A DNA stretch of 64,000 nt from Propionibacteriaceae bacterium (GTDB lineage Bacteria; Actinomycetota; Actinomycetes; Propionibacteriales; Propionibacteriaceae). Position 1 is the stretch's first letter; each line of letters begins with the position of its first letter. The notes beneath the pieces are model-generated. The model saw only the letters and a program-made list of their open reading frames with translations, searched no databases and had not been told where the DNA came from. Shown here one piece after another: positions 30,232 through 39,553 of this stretch. The DNA is taken from contig JAISJO010000091.1 in assembly GCA_031261485.1 (NCBI GenBank), forward strand, positions 1-64,000. Direction: 5' to 3'. The position numbers and the translations under genes are program-made.

Positions 30232-31476
30232 ATGTTTAGCAAGACGATTTTCAAACAGACGCTCAAATCCAACTGGAAGCTGTGGGCCGTCTTCACGGGG
30301 ATCATGGCTGTGATGAGCGCCCTTGTCATCGCGGTGTTCGACCGCAAGATGATTTCTTCCATGATGAATATGGTCAAAAACATGCCAGGCATCGCCGATA
30401 TCATCGGCGACCGGATGGACTCGATGACCTCGGTTCTCGGCCTGCTCGGGCAGAGTTTCTACTCACTGCAAGGCATCATCCTGGGGCTCATCTTCGTCAT
30501 CATGACAGCGAATTCGCTGGTCGCCTCGCAGGTCGACAAAGGCTCCATGGCGTACCTGCTGTCCACCCCGATCAAGCGTAGCAAGGTCGTCCGCACACAG
30601 GCTCTCTACCTGATTTCGAGCGTCTTGTGCATGTTCCTCATCGTCACCTCGGTCGGGCTTGTCACTGTGCAAGTCGCTCATCATGGCTTGTGGGCTGAGG
30701 AATACACTGCCGACGTGAAAGCCGCTGCGCAGGTCCTGGACCTCAGTGACGAGACTGTGGCGGGCGACCTCACGCTCATCCTCGCTGACGATGATGCGGT
30801 GACCTCTGGAGCCGAAGCTCGCGGCATCGACAAGGATGTCTACACAACATATCTTGGGCTCAAGATGGCGGAGAACGCCGGCGTTGAACAGCCGGGGATA
30901 CCTGCTGACCAGATGGAGAAAATACAGGCCAGTTTCATGGCAGGCATCACTGCTGCGGCGGAGGTCTTGGATGTCGATGCCTCGGACCTGGCCACAGACA
31001 TGGGGAAGATCAAGAACAGCGACGCTGCGATGACTGCCGCTGTTGACGCATCCGGCCTCCCCAAAGAGCTCTTCGTCACCATTGTCAACGGACAGCTTGC
31101 GAACGACGAACTCACTCTTGACCAGGGAATTGAGTTCAGCGTGAAGGACTATTTACTGCTCAACCTCGGCGCGTTCCTGCTGTTGTTTGCTCTGTCCAGT
31201 ATCTCCTTCCTCTTCTCTTGCGTGTTCAACCTGTCCAAGAACTCGCTGATGCTGGGCGCCGGAATCCCGATTGCGTTCTTCCTTTTCCAGATTATGTCGC
31301 AGGTCGGAAGCAGTTTGGAGGACTTCAAGTACGTGTCGCTGAACACGCTGTTCGCGCCCGGCGACATCACTGGTGGCGGTACCTTCTGGCCGCAGTTCGC
31401 TGTCTTGGCGGCCCTGGGTGTGGTTCTTTACACGGTTGGTGTCGAGGTCTTCAAGGAGAAGGACCTGCCGCTGTAA
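30232..31476 (+). CDS. ABC transporter permease
   Basis: Multi-TM ABC-2-like permease with large extracytoplasmic insert. Confidence 0.87.
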   Translation: MFSKTIFKQTLKSNWKLWAVFTGIMAVMSALVIAVFDRKMISSMMNMVKNMPGIADIIGDRMDSMTSVLGLLGQSFYSLQGIILGLIFVIMTANSLVASQVDKGSMAYLLSTPIKRSKVVRTQALYLISSVLCMFLIVTSVGLVTVQVAHHGLWAEEYTADVKAAAQVLDLSDETVAGDLTLILADDDAVTSGAEARGIDKDVYTTYLGLKMAENAGVEQPGIPADQMEKIQASFMAGITAAAEVLDVDASDLATDMGKIKNSDAAMTAAVDASGLPKELFVTIVNGQLANDELTLDQGIEFSVKDYLLLNLGAFLLLFALSSISFLFSCVFNLSKNSLMLGAGIPIAFFLFQIMSQVGSSLEDFKYVSLNTLFAPGDITGGGTFWPQFAVLAALGVVLYTVGVEVFKEKDLPL

Positions 31477-31553
31477 CTTGGGTAGCGCACAGGTATCATT
31501 GTGTCTATTCTCGTCGGGGTATGGTGGGTTTGACGAACTCGGCAGCAACCTTA

Positions 31554-32423
31554 CTAGTTCTGTAATCCGATGTAGTTTCTGACTTCTCGGTTCCAGGCTA
31601 GGCGGAGGACAACGACCAGGACCACGGCGACGGCAACTGACACTAGCGGTAGCCACCAGGAGGACCAGCCGAAGAACACCCGCGACGGGACGGTGGTGAT
31701 CAGGACGACGGGGAAGATGGACGACAGGAAGATGCGGAGAATGGGGCCGTACATGTCGACGGGCATGCGGCCGAGGTTGTGCATGGCGTTGAGGGCGACT
31801 GTGCCGTCGAACTCGCGCAGCGTCATGACTTTGTACGACGAAAAGACGGCGACGCACCAGAAGATGACTGACGCTGCCAGCAGACAGACGATGAAGGCCA
31901 AAATCGACCACAGCCCACCGGGCATTGCCCCTGCCCAGATGGCATATCCTCCCAGGGCCAGCGCGATGACGACCTTGGGCAGGTCTTGTACAGACAAGTG
32001 CCCCAGCATCGTCCGAGCCAGCGAACTGGTGGGTAGGAGGAGTTGCCCATCGAGGGTGCCAACTCGTACATCCTCGGCCAGGCGTTGGATCGAGCCGAAG
32101 CAGAAGACCCACATGATGGCGTCCATCCAGTACCAGATAGCCTGAAGGAACAATAGTCGAGGCTGAGTCCAGCCGTCGCCATCGCCTAGGAACTTGCCCG
32201 CCACTAGGACAGGAGCAATGGCGAAGAACAGCCAGATGATGTTGACGCCTGTTCCGATGACCATGTCGAAACGGAACTTTACTGCTGCTTTGAAATCCAA
32301 GACCCAGCAGGCTCTCAGTGTCCGCCAGGTGTGGAGAGTCCCGCCCACACGGCCCATGCCCCTTGTTTTCTTGTATGGTGCCGACGGCACGAGGAGGGGC
32401 GATGATGACTCGACTGCGCTCAT
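31554..32423 (-). CDS. ABC-2 type permease (DUF990-like)
   Basis: Multi-TM; gene order permease-permease-ATPase. Confidence 0.83.
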   Translation of the reverse strand: MSAVESSSPLLVPSAPYKKTRGMGRVGGTLHTWRTLRACWVLDFKAAVKFRFDMVIGTGVNIIWLFFAIAPVLVAGKFLGDGDGWTQPRLLFLQAIWYWMDAIMWVFCFGSIQRLAEDVRVGTLDGQLLLPTSSLARTMLGHLSVQDLPKVVIALALGGYAIWAGAMPGGLWSILAFIVCLLAASVIFWCVAVFSSYKVMTLREFDGTVALNAMHNLGRMPVDMYGPILRIFLSSIFPVVLITTVPSRVFFGWSSWWLPLVSVAVAVVLVVVLRLAWNREVRNYIGLQN

Positions 32424-33205
32424 ATGCCCACCGCCTCAAACCGACGCATGGCCCTCGGCCAGGCCAGTCGGAAGAGCAGTCCCAGCACCACAATCCAACC
32501 CACTGCAGACACCGGCATCCACCACTGCAAAGCCATCACGCCGGCGAGCAGTTCCCCCATACCGCCTTCGGCAAGCCAAAACGGCGAGAGCCTCATACAC
32601 CAGGCCAGCCATGTCGGCATGAAAGCGCTGGGGGCGACCAGCCCGCCCAAGACCCACTGGACCCCGGACAACAGCCCCATGATGCCGTTCCATTTGCCCA
32701 CCCAGAGGGCGGCCAAGGCGTAAAGCCAAGAGAACGCCACGGTGGAAATCCAGCCCAAGAGCCCCAGCCCGACAGCAGCAGCAATGACCAGTGGGTCCCG
32801 AGTGAAACTGGCATTCATAGCTATTGCCATCAGTGGAATGATGACGACAAGTGGCAAGGAGCGGATGACTGCGGTTACAACCGGGCGTGCCAGAATCACC
32901 AACACAGACGAGTACGGCATCATCAGCAGAGTGGACAACTCGCCGGAATAGACCATCGGCCCGAAGCTGAAGATGATATCTCCCGAGATACCAAAGTTCG
33001 TGGCGACGAGGAGAACGATGTAGTACGCCGTGGATTGCCCGCTCGTCATCACACCTGAATTGCTGGCTGCGGTGTTCCACAGGGCCATGAAGGCCAGCGG
33101 CACAACCCAGCCGAACAACGAAAGGAACAATTGGACGCGGTAGGCGGCTACGGCTGTGCCCTCAAGGCGCACCCAGGCACCATACTTGCGCACGGCGGCA
33201 ATCAC
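32420..33205 (-). CDS. ABC-2 type permease
   Basis: Multi-TM; overlaps neighbours by 4 bp. Confidence 0.83.
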   Translation of the reverse strand: MIAAVRKYGAWVRLEGTAVAAYRVQLFLSLFGWVVPLAFMALWNTAASNSGVMTSGQSTAYYIVLLVATNFGISGDIIFSFGPMVYSGELSTLLMMPYSSVLVILARPVVTAVIRSLPLVVIIPLMAIAMNASFTRDPLVIAAAVGLGLLGWISTVAFSWLYALAALWVGKWNGIMGLLSGVQWVLGGLVAPSAFMPTWLAWCMRLSPFWLAEGGMGELLAGVMALQWWMPVSAVGWIVVLGLLFRLAWPRAMRRFEAVGI

Positions 33206-34227
33206 GGTATCTGCTCCGCGTCGGCTTCCGACGAGACGGTGGCGTATATCTGCGACAGGGCCGTCTCCAGTGGAGGGTCAGACAACGACAGGGCGCTGAC
33301 ACCGGACAATGCACCCACTTGTGCCAAGATGTGCGGCGCTTCGTCACGGAGCACTTCCAGGTGTATCTCCCCCGGCTTGGGTTCGGTGACTTTGTCCTCC
33401 CAAGAGAACTGGCTGAAATCGGGTCTGACTTCGGTGTACTGGATGGTGATGAGCTGATGCCCGCCGTCCATGTGCCTCAGTTCGGCCAGAGAGCCGGTGA
33501 AGGCAATATGTCCCTTGGCCATGACGATGACCCGGCCCGCCAGTGCCTCGATGTCCGCCAGATAGTGCGAGGTGAGCAGGACGGTGGCGTGATGTGCCCG
33601 GACGTACCCCTCGACGAAACGGCGAATGCTTGCTTGCGCGTCGAAATCCAGGCCAATGGTCGGTTCGTCCAGCAAGACCAAGCTGGGCCGATGCAGCAGG
33701 GCCGCCGCGAACTCGCAGCGCATCCGCTGCCCCAGACTGAGTTGGCGCACCGGCGCGTCACCGAATTCCGCCAAGCCCAAGAGCTCAGTCAATTCGTTCA
33801 AGGAGGCCTGGTAATCATCGTCAGACAAAGAATAAATGACTTTGCGTAATTGCAGGGAATCGAAGACCGACACGTCGGGGTGGAGCTGGCTGCGTTGACC
33901 CATGATGAACCCAATACGCCGCAAGAACTCGGGATCGCGCTCATGCGGGGTGAACCCCATCACGTCCACCTTGCCTGAAGTCGGCGTCAGCAATCCAGAG
34001 ATGCATTTCAGCGTGGTGGTCTTGCCGGAACCATTCGGCCCGAGCACACCCAGTATTTCCCCCGAACACGCAGTGAAAGCCACGTTACTGATTGCTGGAA
34101 TCTGTGTGTACTTCCGGTGAAAGAAGCCCCTTACCGTGTCCCCAAATCCGACCGTCCGCTCGGCCACCTTGAAGGTGCGGGTCACGTTGTCAAGGGTGAC
34201 AACACTATCTTCGTCAATGGATGCCAT
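33202..34227 (-). CDS. ABC transporter ATP-binding protein
   Basis: GPNGSGKTTTLKCI, LSLGQRMRCEFAAALLHRPSLVLLDEPTIGLD; start at 34227. Confidence 0.93.
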   Translation of the reverse strand: MASIDEDSVVTLDNVTRTFKVAERTVGFGDTVRGFFHRKYTQIPAISNVAFTACSGEILGVLGPNGSGKTTTLKCISGLLTPTSGKVDVMGFTPHERDPEFLRRIGFIMGQRSQLHPDVSVFDSLQLRKVIYSLSDDDYQASLNELTELLGLAEFGDAPVRQLSLGQRMRCEFAAALLHRPSLVLLDEPTIGLDFDAQASIRRFVEGYVRAHHATVLLTSHYLADIEALAGRVIVMAKGHIAFTGSLAELRHMDGGHQLITIQYTEVRPDFSQFSWEDKVTEPKPGEIHLEVLRDEAPHILAQVGALSGVSALSLSDPPLETALSQIYATVSSEADAEQIP

Positions 34228-34411
34228 GGCGGTGTCCTTGAATATGCCGTGGGCGAGGTCCCACACAAGAGTAACACCTTGCTGCTCTGAATCTGGATGC
34301 ACGTCGACAGTTCCCCACAATCTCCCGGCAATTACCGGCATTCCTGACCATCACAGGCAGGAGAGCCACGGCCAAGGGTAGCCTTGTCCTCGTGTATGTG
34401 CGAGAACGACT

Positions 34412-35281
34412 GTGAAGAAAGCCCTCCTCTTGGTCTTGGGTTCCATCGTGTCCGTGCAACTCGGAGCGGCGGCGGCCAAGTCACTCTTTCCCGAAGTCGG
34501 GCCACTGGCAATGGCATGGCTGCGTTTCACAGGTGCGACGGTCATCCTGGTCTTTGTGGGGCGCATCTCGTTCCGGGGCCATTCTCGCCGTGCTTGGCTG
34601 GACCTGCTGGTGTACTGTGCGTCGCTGGCATGTATGAATGTTTTGTTCTATCAGGGGGTCGCGCGCATCCCCCTTGGGTTGGCTGTCACCATCGAGTTTC
34701 TCGGACCGCTGGGGGTCGCCCTCGCCAAGACCCGTCGGGCACGCGACCTTCTCTGGGTGGTATTGGCCGGGGCCGGAGTCGCCCTCCTTGGTTGGTCGCC
34801 CGGGTCACTGAATTGGGCAGGGGTCGGGTTCATCCTCGGAGCGGCGGTGTGCTGGACCACGTACATCCTTGTCACTCCTCGCGTCGGCAAACAGTGGGGA
34901 GGTGCACAAGCCGTCACCTACGCCAACATACTGGGTGCGTTGTCCCTTGTCATCCCCGTCTTGATGTGGCATAGGCAAGGTCTCGGCTCGTGGCACATTT
35001 GGGTTCTCGGTTTGGTCGTCGGGCTGCTTTCTTCAGTTGTGCCGTACGTCTTCGAATTACAGGCGCTCAAGACCATCGAACCGCGTATCTTCTCCATCCT
35101 GATGAGCGCCGAACCCGCGATGGCCGCATTGGCGGGGCTGGTCATTCTGGGTGAGCACTTGTCCGCCACAGATGTTGTGGCGATGGGGTGTGTCGTGGCT
35201 GCGTCTGTTGGGGTGACATGGACGGCTACTCGGGGAAAACCCAAGATATCTAGCGGAGCGGTCGAGCCGTCGCAGGAGTAA
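34412..35281 (+). CDS. EamA family transporter (RhtA-like)
   Basis: 10-TM EamA pattern, LGLAVTIEFLGPLGVAL. Confidence 0.88.
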   Translation: MKKALLLVLGSIVSVQLGAAAAKSLFPEVGPLAMAWLRFTGATVILVFVGRISFRGHSRRAWLDLLVYCASLACMNVLFYQGVARIPLGLAVTIEFLGPLGVALAKTRRARDLLWVVLAGAGVALLGWSPGSLNWAGVGFILGAAVCWTTYILVTPRVGKQWGGAQAVTYANILGALSLVIPVLMWHRQGLGSWHIWVLGLVVGLLSSVVPYVFELQALKTIEPRIFSILMSAEPAMAALAGLVILGEHLSATDVVAMGCVVAASVGVTWTATRGKPKISSGAVEPSQE

Positions 35282-35491
35282 ATGAGTAGGGGGCGTTTCT
35301 TCTTCCACCGTTCATTTTCCAACTCCCCGACCTGCCTCGGCTAACCCCCACACATCCTCGGGCGGCCCAGCCTTGGGCGCACTAGATATTGCGCGGCCGT
35401 CCTCCGGTATGTGGGGCCCCCCGCGCCGGGCGCGGCGGGGTTGGAAAGTGACACGTTTTGTCCGACATCACCTGACATCTTCGTCAGATCA

Positions 35492-38062
35492 TCAAGACCT
35501 GCTACTGCGTCTACGAACCGCTCCCCAGATCAGAAGGACTATCCCTCCAATGAGTAGTGCTCCTGCCATACCTGAGGCTGCCCAGACATACCACCTAATA
35601 GGCTCAACCACCCGAATTGGGATCTCAAACTCGACCGCTGTCCAGTTTTCATCGAATCCGGACACCACGATGGTGTGCAATCCGGGAGAGAGGTCCGGGG
35701 GTATTGTGAATGTGAGGTTCGCCACTCCATCTTCGCCCACCAGGAACTGGCCTAGCCGCACCGGCGTTGAGTGCAGGTCCACATAGACGTAGCTCCCGAC
35801 CACCATGTCTCGCACATTCATCTGGATTTTGTCGCATGTGGCAATATCTGGACGTGATGACTCGGTGATGGTTGCGTTCTCAGAGCCCGAGAGATCCTTC
35901 AGCGTCTTCGCGGGAGAGCTGGTGCAGATTCGTTGTCTCCACACCTGTCCTGAAACATACGGCCCTGGTGCGGAGAATGCGTTCGTGAACTCCGGCGAGG
36001 ACAGGTATCCACGCAGAGCCGTCCCCTCTGCTTTGTAGCCATCAATTGTGGGATGGGCACTTTCTGGGTCAAGCGAAATCTTGTTGATCCAGGCTTGGTC
36101 TTCGGACCTACATATGGAGTGGCCAAGAGTCGCATAGTGCACAGGGTTTGCAAAGAAGATAGCGTAGCTGAGGCTACCGTCAAACCGAGCTTCGGCGGCA
36201 GCCTCGACTTCCACTCTGATAACGCCATTAAGAGTTGCTTCCAGGTCATTGAGCCTGACAACGTCGGATGCTGACAAGGCATACGTTGGTCCACCCATGC
36301 CACAACTCTGATTGCCACTTTGGGCGATCACTGGATAGGGCAAGACCACAACTGGCGCGTATTCGTTGGCCCCCTCATCAAGCCTTGCTTGTCGATACGC
36401 GGCCGTATTCGCAGCATGCCAAATTGCTCTGTAGGCCGCAGCCAGCCGCCCCGAGGCAACAGAACCATTGACAGCACCTGACTGCAGTCGGACCATGTCT
36501 TGAAATGCCTTGTAGATCGGCGATTCTCGGTCGTCTGCGCTAGGGCATTTGTTTGTCCTAAACGGATTGGGGCTAGCTTCAAATGGATTGACACAAGAAC
36601 TGATGATGTTCGCAAAACCAATGTCATTGCCTCCCAGGGTCAGAAACACAATCCGAGGGGCGGTCTCTAACTGCGCCAATTTGTCCAACTGCGCATCAGC
36701 GTCGGTGTGAGTATTGTCATCCGTTTGCCGAGTTATCAGGTTCTGAATGACTGCCCCGCTGCACGCAAGATTCTTCGCCTCATACATCGGATATTCCCCG
36801 CTATGCCAGTCTTCACCAATTTTGGGGATGAACGCATAGCTCTTGTGGGAAGTATGACACCCGTTGTCCACGATGTAGTATTCGGGAATCACTCCATCCC
36901 TCCAGTCCATGTACTCGAACGTACCCTGGCCCGACGAATATGAATCTCCCATGATGACGATCTGGTTATTTCCGTCGATGGTAATTGGTCCCCAATCATT
37001 AGGGCCGACATCGGTCCCCTGAACCATTATTGTGCCGTCGACAGGTTCGCCGTATGCTCCTTTCCCATAGGCGAAGACTCGGTAATTCAGTTGCTTAGAA
37101 CCGCTGTCCAGACCAGCCAAAGAGAGCGTCCAGGAGGCCACGAGCGTGCCGTCTGGGCTGATAGCGCCGAGGCTCTTGCGAGGAGGCACCACGGCAGGAA
37201 GAGAATCCGAGCCAGCAGTAAACGTCAATGTGACATTCACTTTTTCGATAAGGAAGGCTGCCGGGTTGTGAATCGTGGCAGTGACAGTCACATCCCCGCC
37301 CGCCACAACAGTTTGCGGGGAAGTGGTCACCGAGACATTGAGCGCCCCACTGGTCGCGTCTGCAATTTCTTCGATGAGTTCTTCCCCATCTTCAGCATCA
37401 ACATACTTCCCCTCGGTTGCAGCCGCAATACACTGCAGTTCGGTGCGACCTTTGTCAGATATCTGGAATCCGATGGTGTTGACCGTGATAGCGAAACCTT
37501 TGGCAGCCAGTTCCTTGGCAACTTCGCATGGCGTTTTCGGCGGGCTGCAATTCGATTCACCATCCGACACAAGGATAATTGATGCCCCATAGTCACCGTC
37601 AGCAATGAGTCGCTCCCCTAGAGCTTCCAATGCTTGTGCCGTGGGAGTATTGCCGTTTGCCTGCAGGTTTGTGATTGTCGCATGGAGTTTGGGTGCGTCC
37701 GCATTGTCAGCGGGAGTGACAACGTACTGTCCAGCGCCGCAATTGCCGTCGTTGGGAAAGGTCCAGACTCCCACATCGCGCAGTCCTAGACTTGTGGAGA
37801 TGGCGTCATTCATACCCTGTTTGGCAGAGTCGAGTTTGGTCAGGCCACCGCTCGCTTGCCCGTCCATCGAACTTGACAAATCGATAAGGAGAACAATTGG
37901 CGCGCCTGGGTTTCTGGGGGCCGCGACGGCAGGTGCCACTGAAAGAGAAGTTGGGATGGATGCCATCATCGCCGCAGCAAGAATGGCAGTTATCAAGGTC
38001 ATCGGTCGAAAACCTATCGACGCCAAGCAGTCAGACTGGTCGCCATGCTCTTTCCTGGACAC
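35492..38062 (-). CDS. Membrane-anchored VWA domain plus SGNH/GDSL hydrolase fusion protein
   Basis: MIDAS motif DLSSS; SGNH blocks GDSYSSG, GGNDIG and a C-terminal HPT; C-terminal TM followed by RRRSSRS. Confidence 0.85.
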   Translation of the reverse strand: MSRKEHGDQSDCLASIGFRPMTLITAILAAAMMASIPTSLSVAPAVAAPRNPGAPIVLLIDLSSSMDGQASGGLTKLDSAKQGMNDAISTSLGLRDVGVWTFPNDGNCGAGQYVVTPADNADAPKLHATITNLQANGNTPTAQALEALGERLIADGDYGASIILVSDGESNCSPPKTPCEVAKELAAKGFAITVNTIGFQISDKGRTELQCIAAATEGKYVDAEDGEELIEEIADATSGALNVSVTTSPQTVVAGGDVTVTATIHNPAAFLIEKVNVTLTFTAGSDSLPAVVPPRKSLGAISPDGTLVASWTLSLAGLDSGSKQLNYRVFAYGKGAYGEPVDGTIMVQGTDVGPNDWGPITIDGNNQIVIMGDSYSSGQGTFEYMDWRDGVIPEYYIVDNGCHTSHKSYAFIPKIGEDWHSGEYPMYEAKNLACSGAVIQNLITRQTDDNTHTDADAQLDKLAQLETAPRIVFLTLGGNDIGFANIISSCVNPFEASPNPFRTNKCPSADDRESPIYKAFQDMVRLQSGAVNGSVASGRLAAAYRAIWHAANTAAYRQARLDEGANEYAPVVVLPYPVIAQSGNQSCGMGGPTYALSASDVVRLNDLEATLNGVIRVEVEAAAEARFDGSLSYAIFFANPVHYATLGHSICRSEDQAWINKISLDPESAHPTIDGYKAEGTALRGYLSSPEFTNAFSAPGPYVSGQVWRQRICTSSPAKTLKDLSGSENATITESSRPDIATCDKIQMNVRDMVVGSYVYVDLHSTPVRLGQFLVGEDGVANLTFTIPPDLSPGLHTIVVSGFDENWTAVEFEIPIRVVEPIRWYVWAASGMAGALLIGGIVLLIWGAVRRRSSRS

Positions 38063-38077
38063 TGCGTGGTCCTTTCT

Positions 38078-39481
38078 TCAGTTCTGCAGGAGTTCGTCCA
38101 TGGCAGTCGCGGAGCCAACGACTCGAGCGTCACCCAGACCGAACATTGTTGTGAGGTTAGCTCCATTCGGAGTGTTGCGTAGCTGAACCCAGATTTCAAA
38201 GCGATTGACACCCGTTACGTCTAGATCAACGTCCACAGGCGCATTGTAGATTGCCTCGAATTCGCCCACTGTCACGCCATCTGCCTTGAATATCACATGG
38301 ACTGCTCCCCCGGTATCTGTCACGTCATCGGGAATGCCGAATACCGCCTGGAAACGGTTCGCTTTCACCCCCAACAAGTATGTCCACGCGGCCCAATCAT
38401 CTGGCTTTCTTGAATCGAACTGGACACGCCCGGTGACCGAGTTTGTGAAACTTTGACCATGCAAGAGCAAATCTTTGGAAACGCTCATTGACCCTCCGAC
38501 TGACTTCAGCTGGCCCACATAAATCCCAGTTCCTGATTCGGCAACGGTGACTGTCACTTCACTGGGAAGAGGTTTGCCGACATCCGGATCGACGGAAAGG
38601 ATTGAACCTGGCGCTGCCAATGGGTCGTACGCATAGACGACACGGACATTTGCACCTAGGTCGCGCACGCGCGTCGTGAGGTCATTGAGCGTGAGCCCTG
38701 ATGGATCTGGGACGGTCGCCGGAATGGATAAAGTGAGTGCGATTGTTCCTACGTTCGTCACTCCCGATGATGGAGACTGCGCCACAACAACATTGGCTTC
38801 ACCTGCAAACGGTTCCTTGGTAAGAATCACTTTCGTGGGATCCCAGCCTTGATCAGCGATGACCTGCAGTGCCTCATCCTTGCTCAAACCACGCACGTCG
38901 GGCATACGCAGGGTCGTGGGCTCGTCGGGGTGGAGGGTGACTGTGATGACCTCTGGCGTAATATCCGATCCCGATTGAAGAGACAAGTCATAGTTGCGTG
39001 TAATCCAGCCTGCAACAAATCCCCCCACCACGAGTGCCAGGAGCAAGAGACCAATCCCAGCAACGAAAAGTAGTCTGTGACGTTTCTTGGACTCTCCTGA
39101 AGGAGTTGAGTGACGTGTGAACCGAGCTTTCGATGGTTTGGATGCCGACTGTGTCGCAGCATCCACCTGTGGCTCGTCCGGGGCGCTGGCACTGCTCGAC
39201 ATGTCTGTTGGCGGCTTTGACTCGCCTTCCTCTGCAGAGTTGGCTCCCTCTGGGGCGGACACGTTCTGAGGCTCCGTCTGAGATGGATCGTCAGCAGATG
39301 TCGGATGGGTTTGGGTGTTCTGCGCCTCGGCCGCCGCAATCCAGTCAATTAGCCCCTGATAGGCGGCAGGATGAGAAGCAACCGCAGAGCGAAGATCGGG
39401 AAATTGCTGAGCAATCTGGGCCAGTGTTGTCGGTGTCGTCGCAGAGTCTGCGAGAGCTTCTTGAGCGGCAATCTCGTCCAT
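38078..39481 (-). CDS. LRV-like N-terminal domain, TM, two PASTA-like repeats, NPCBM-like C-terminal domain
   Basis: ALADSATTPTTLAQIAQQFPDLRSAVASHPAAYQGLIDW; TM LLFVAGIGLLLLALVVGGFVAGW; PDVRGLSKDEALQVIADQGW and PDPSGLTLNDLTTRVRDLG. Confidence 0.78.
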   Translation of the reverse strand: MDEIAAQEALADSATTPTTLAQIAQQFPDLRSAVASHPAAYQGLIDWIAAAEAQNTQTHPTSADDPSQTEPQNVSAPEGANSAEEGESKPPTDMSSSASAPDEPQVDAATQSASKPSKARFTRHSTPSGESKKRHRLLFVAGIGLLLLALVVGGFVAGWITRNYDLSLQSGSDITPEVITVTLHPDEPTTLRMPDVRGLSKDEALQVIADQGWDPTKVILTKEPFAGEANVVVAQSPSSGVTNVGTIALTLSIPATVPDPSGLTLNDLTTRVRDLGANVRVVYAYDPLAAPGSILSVDPDVGKPLPSEVTVTVAESGTGIYVGQLKSVGGSMSVSKDLLLHGQSFTNSVTGRVQFDSRKPDDWAAWTYLLGVKANRFQAVFGIPDDVTDTGGAVHVIFKADGVTVGEFEAIYNAPVDVDLDVTGVNRFEIWVQLRNTPNGANLTTMFGLGDARVVGSATAMDELLQN

Positions 39482-39553
39482 GATGATTCTCGTTATCGTC
39501 CCGTGGCCGCATGGCGGCATCAACCTGTTGCGAGTCACACTATCAGTTGCGCT

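Noticed and set aside
35400-35440. GC-rich CCCCGCGCCGGGCGCGGCGGGG as a special regulatory site
   Set aside because: Lies between convergent genes and is most simply an imperfect terminator-type hairpin; nothing further supports it.
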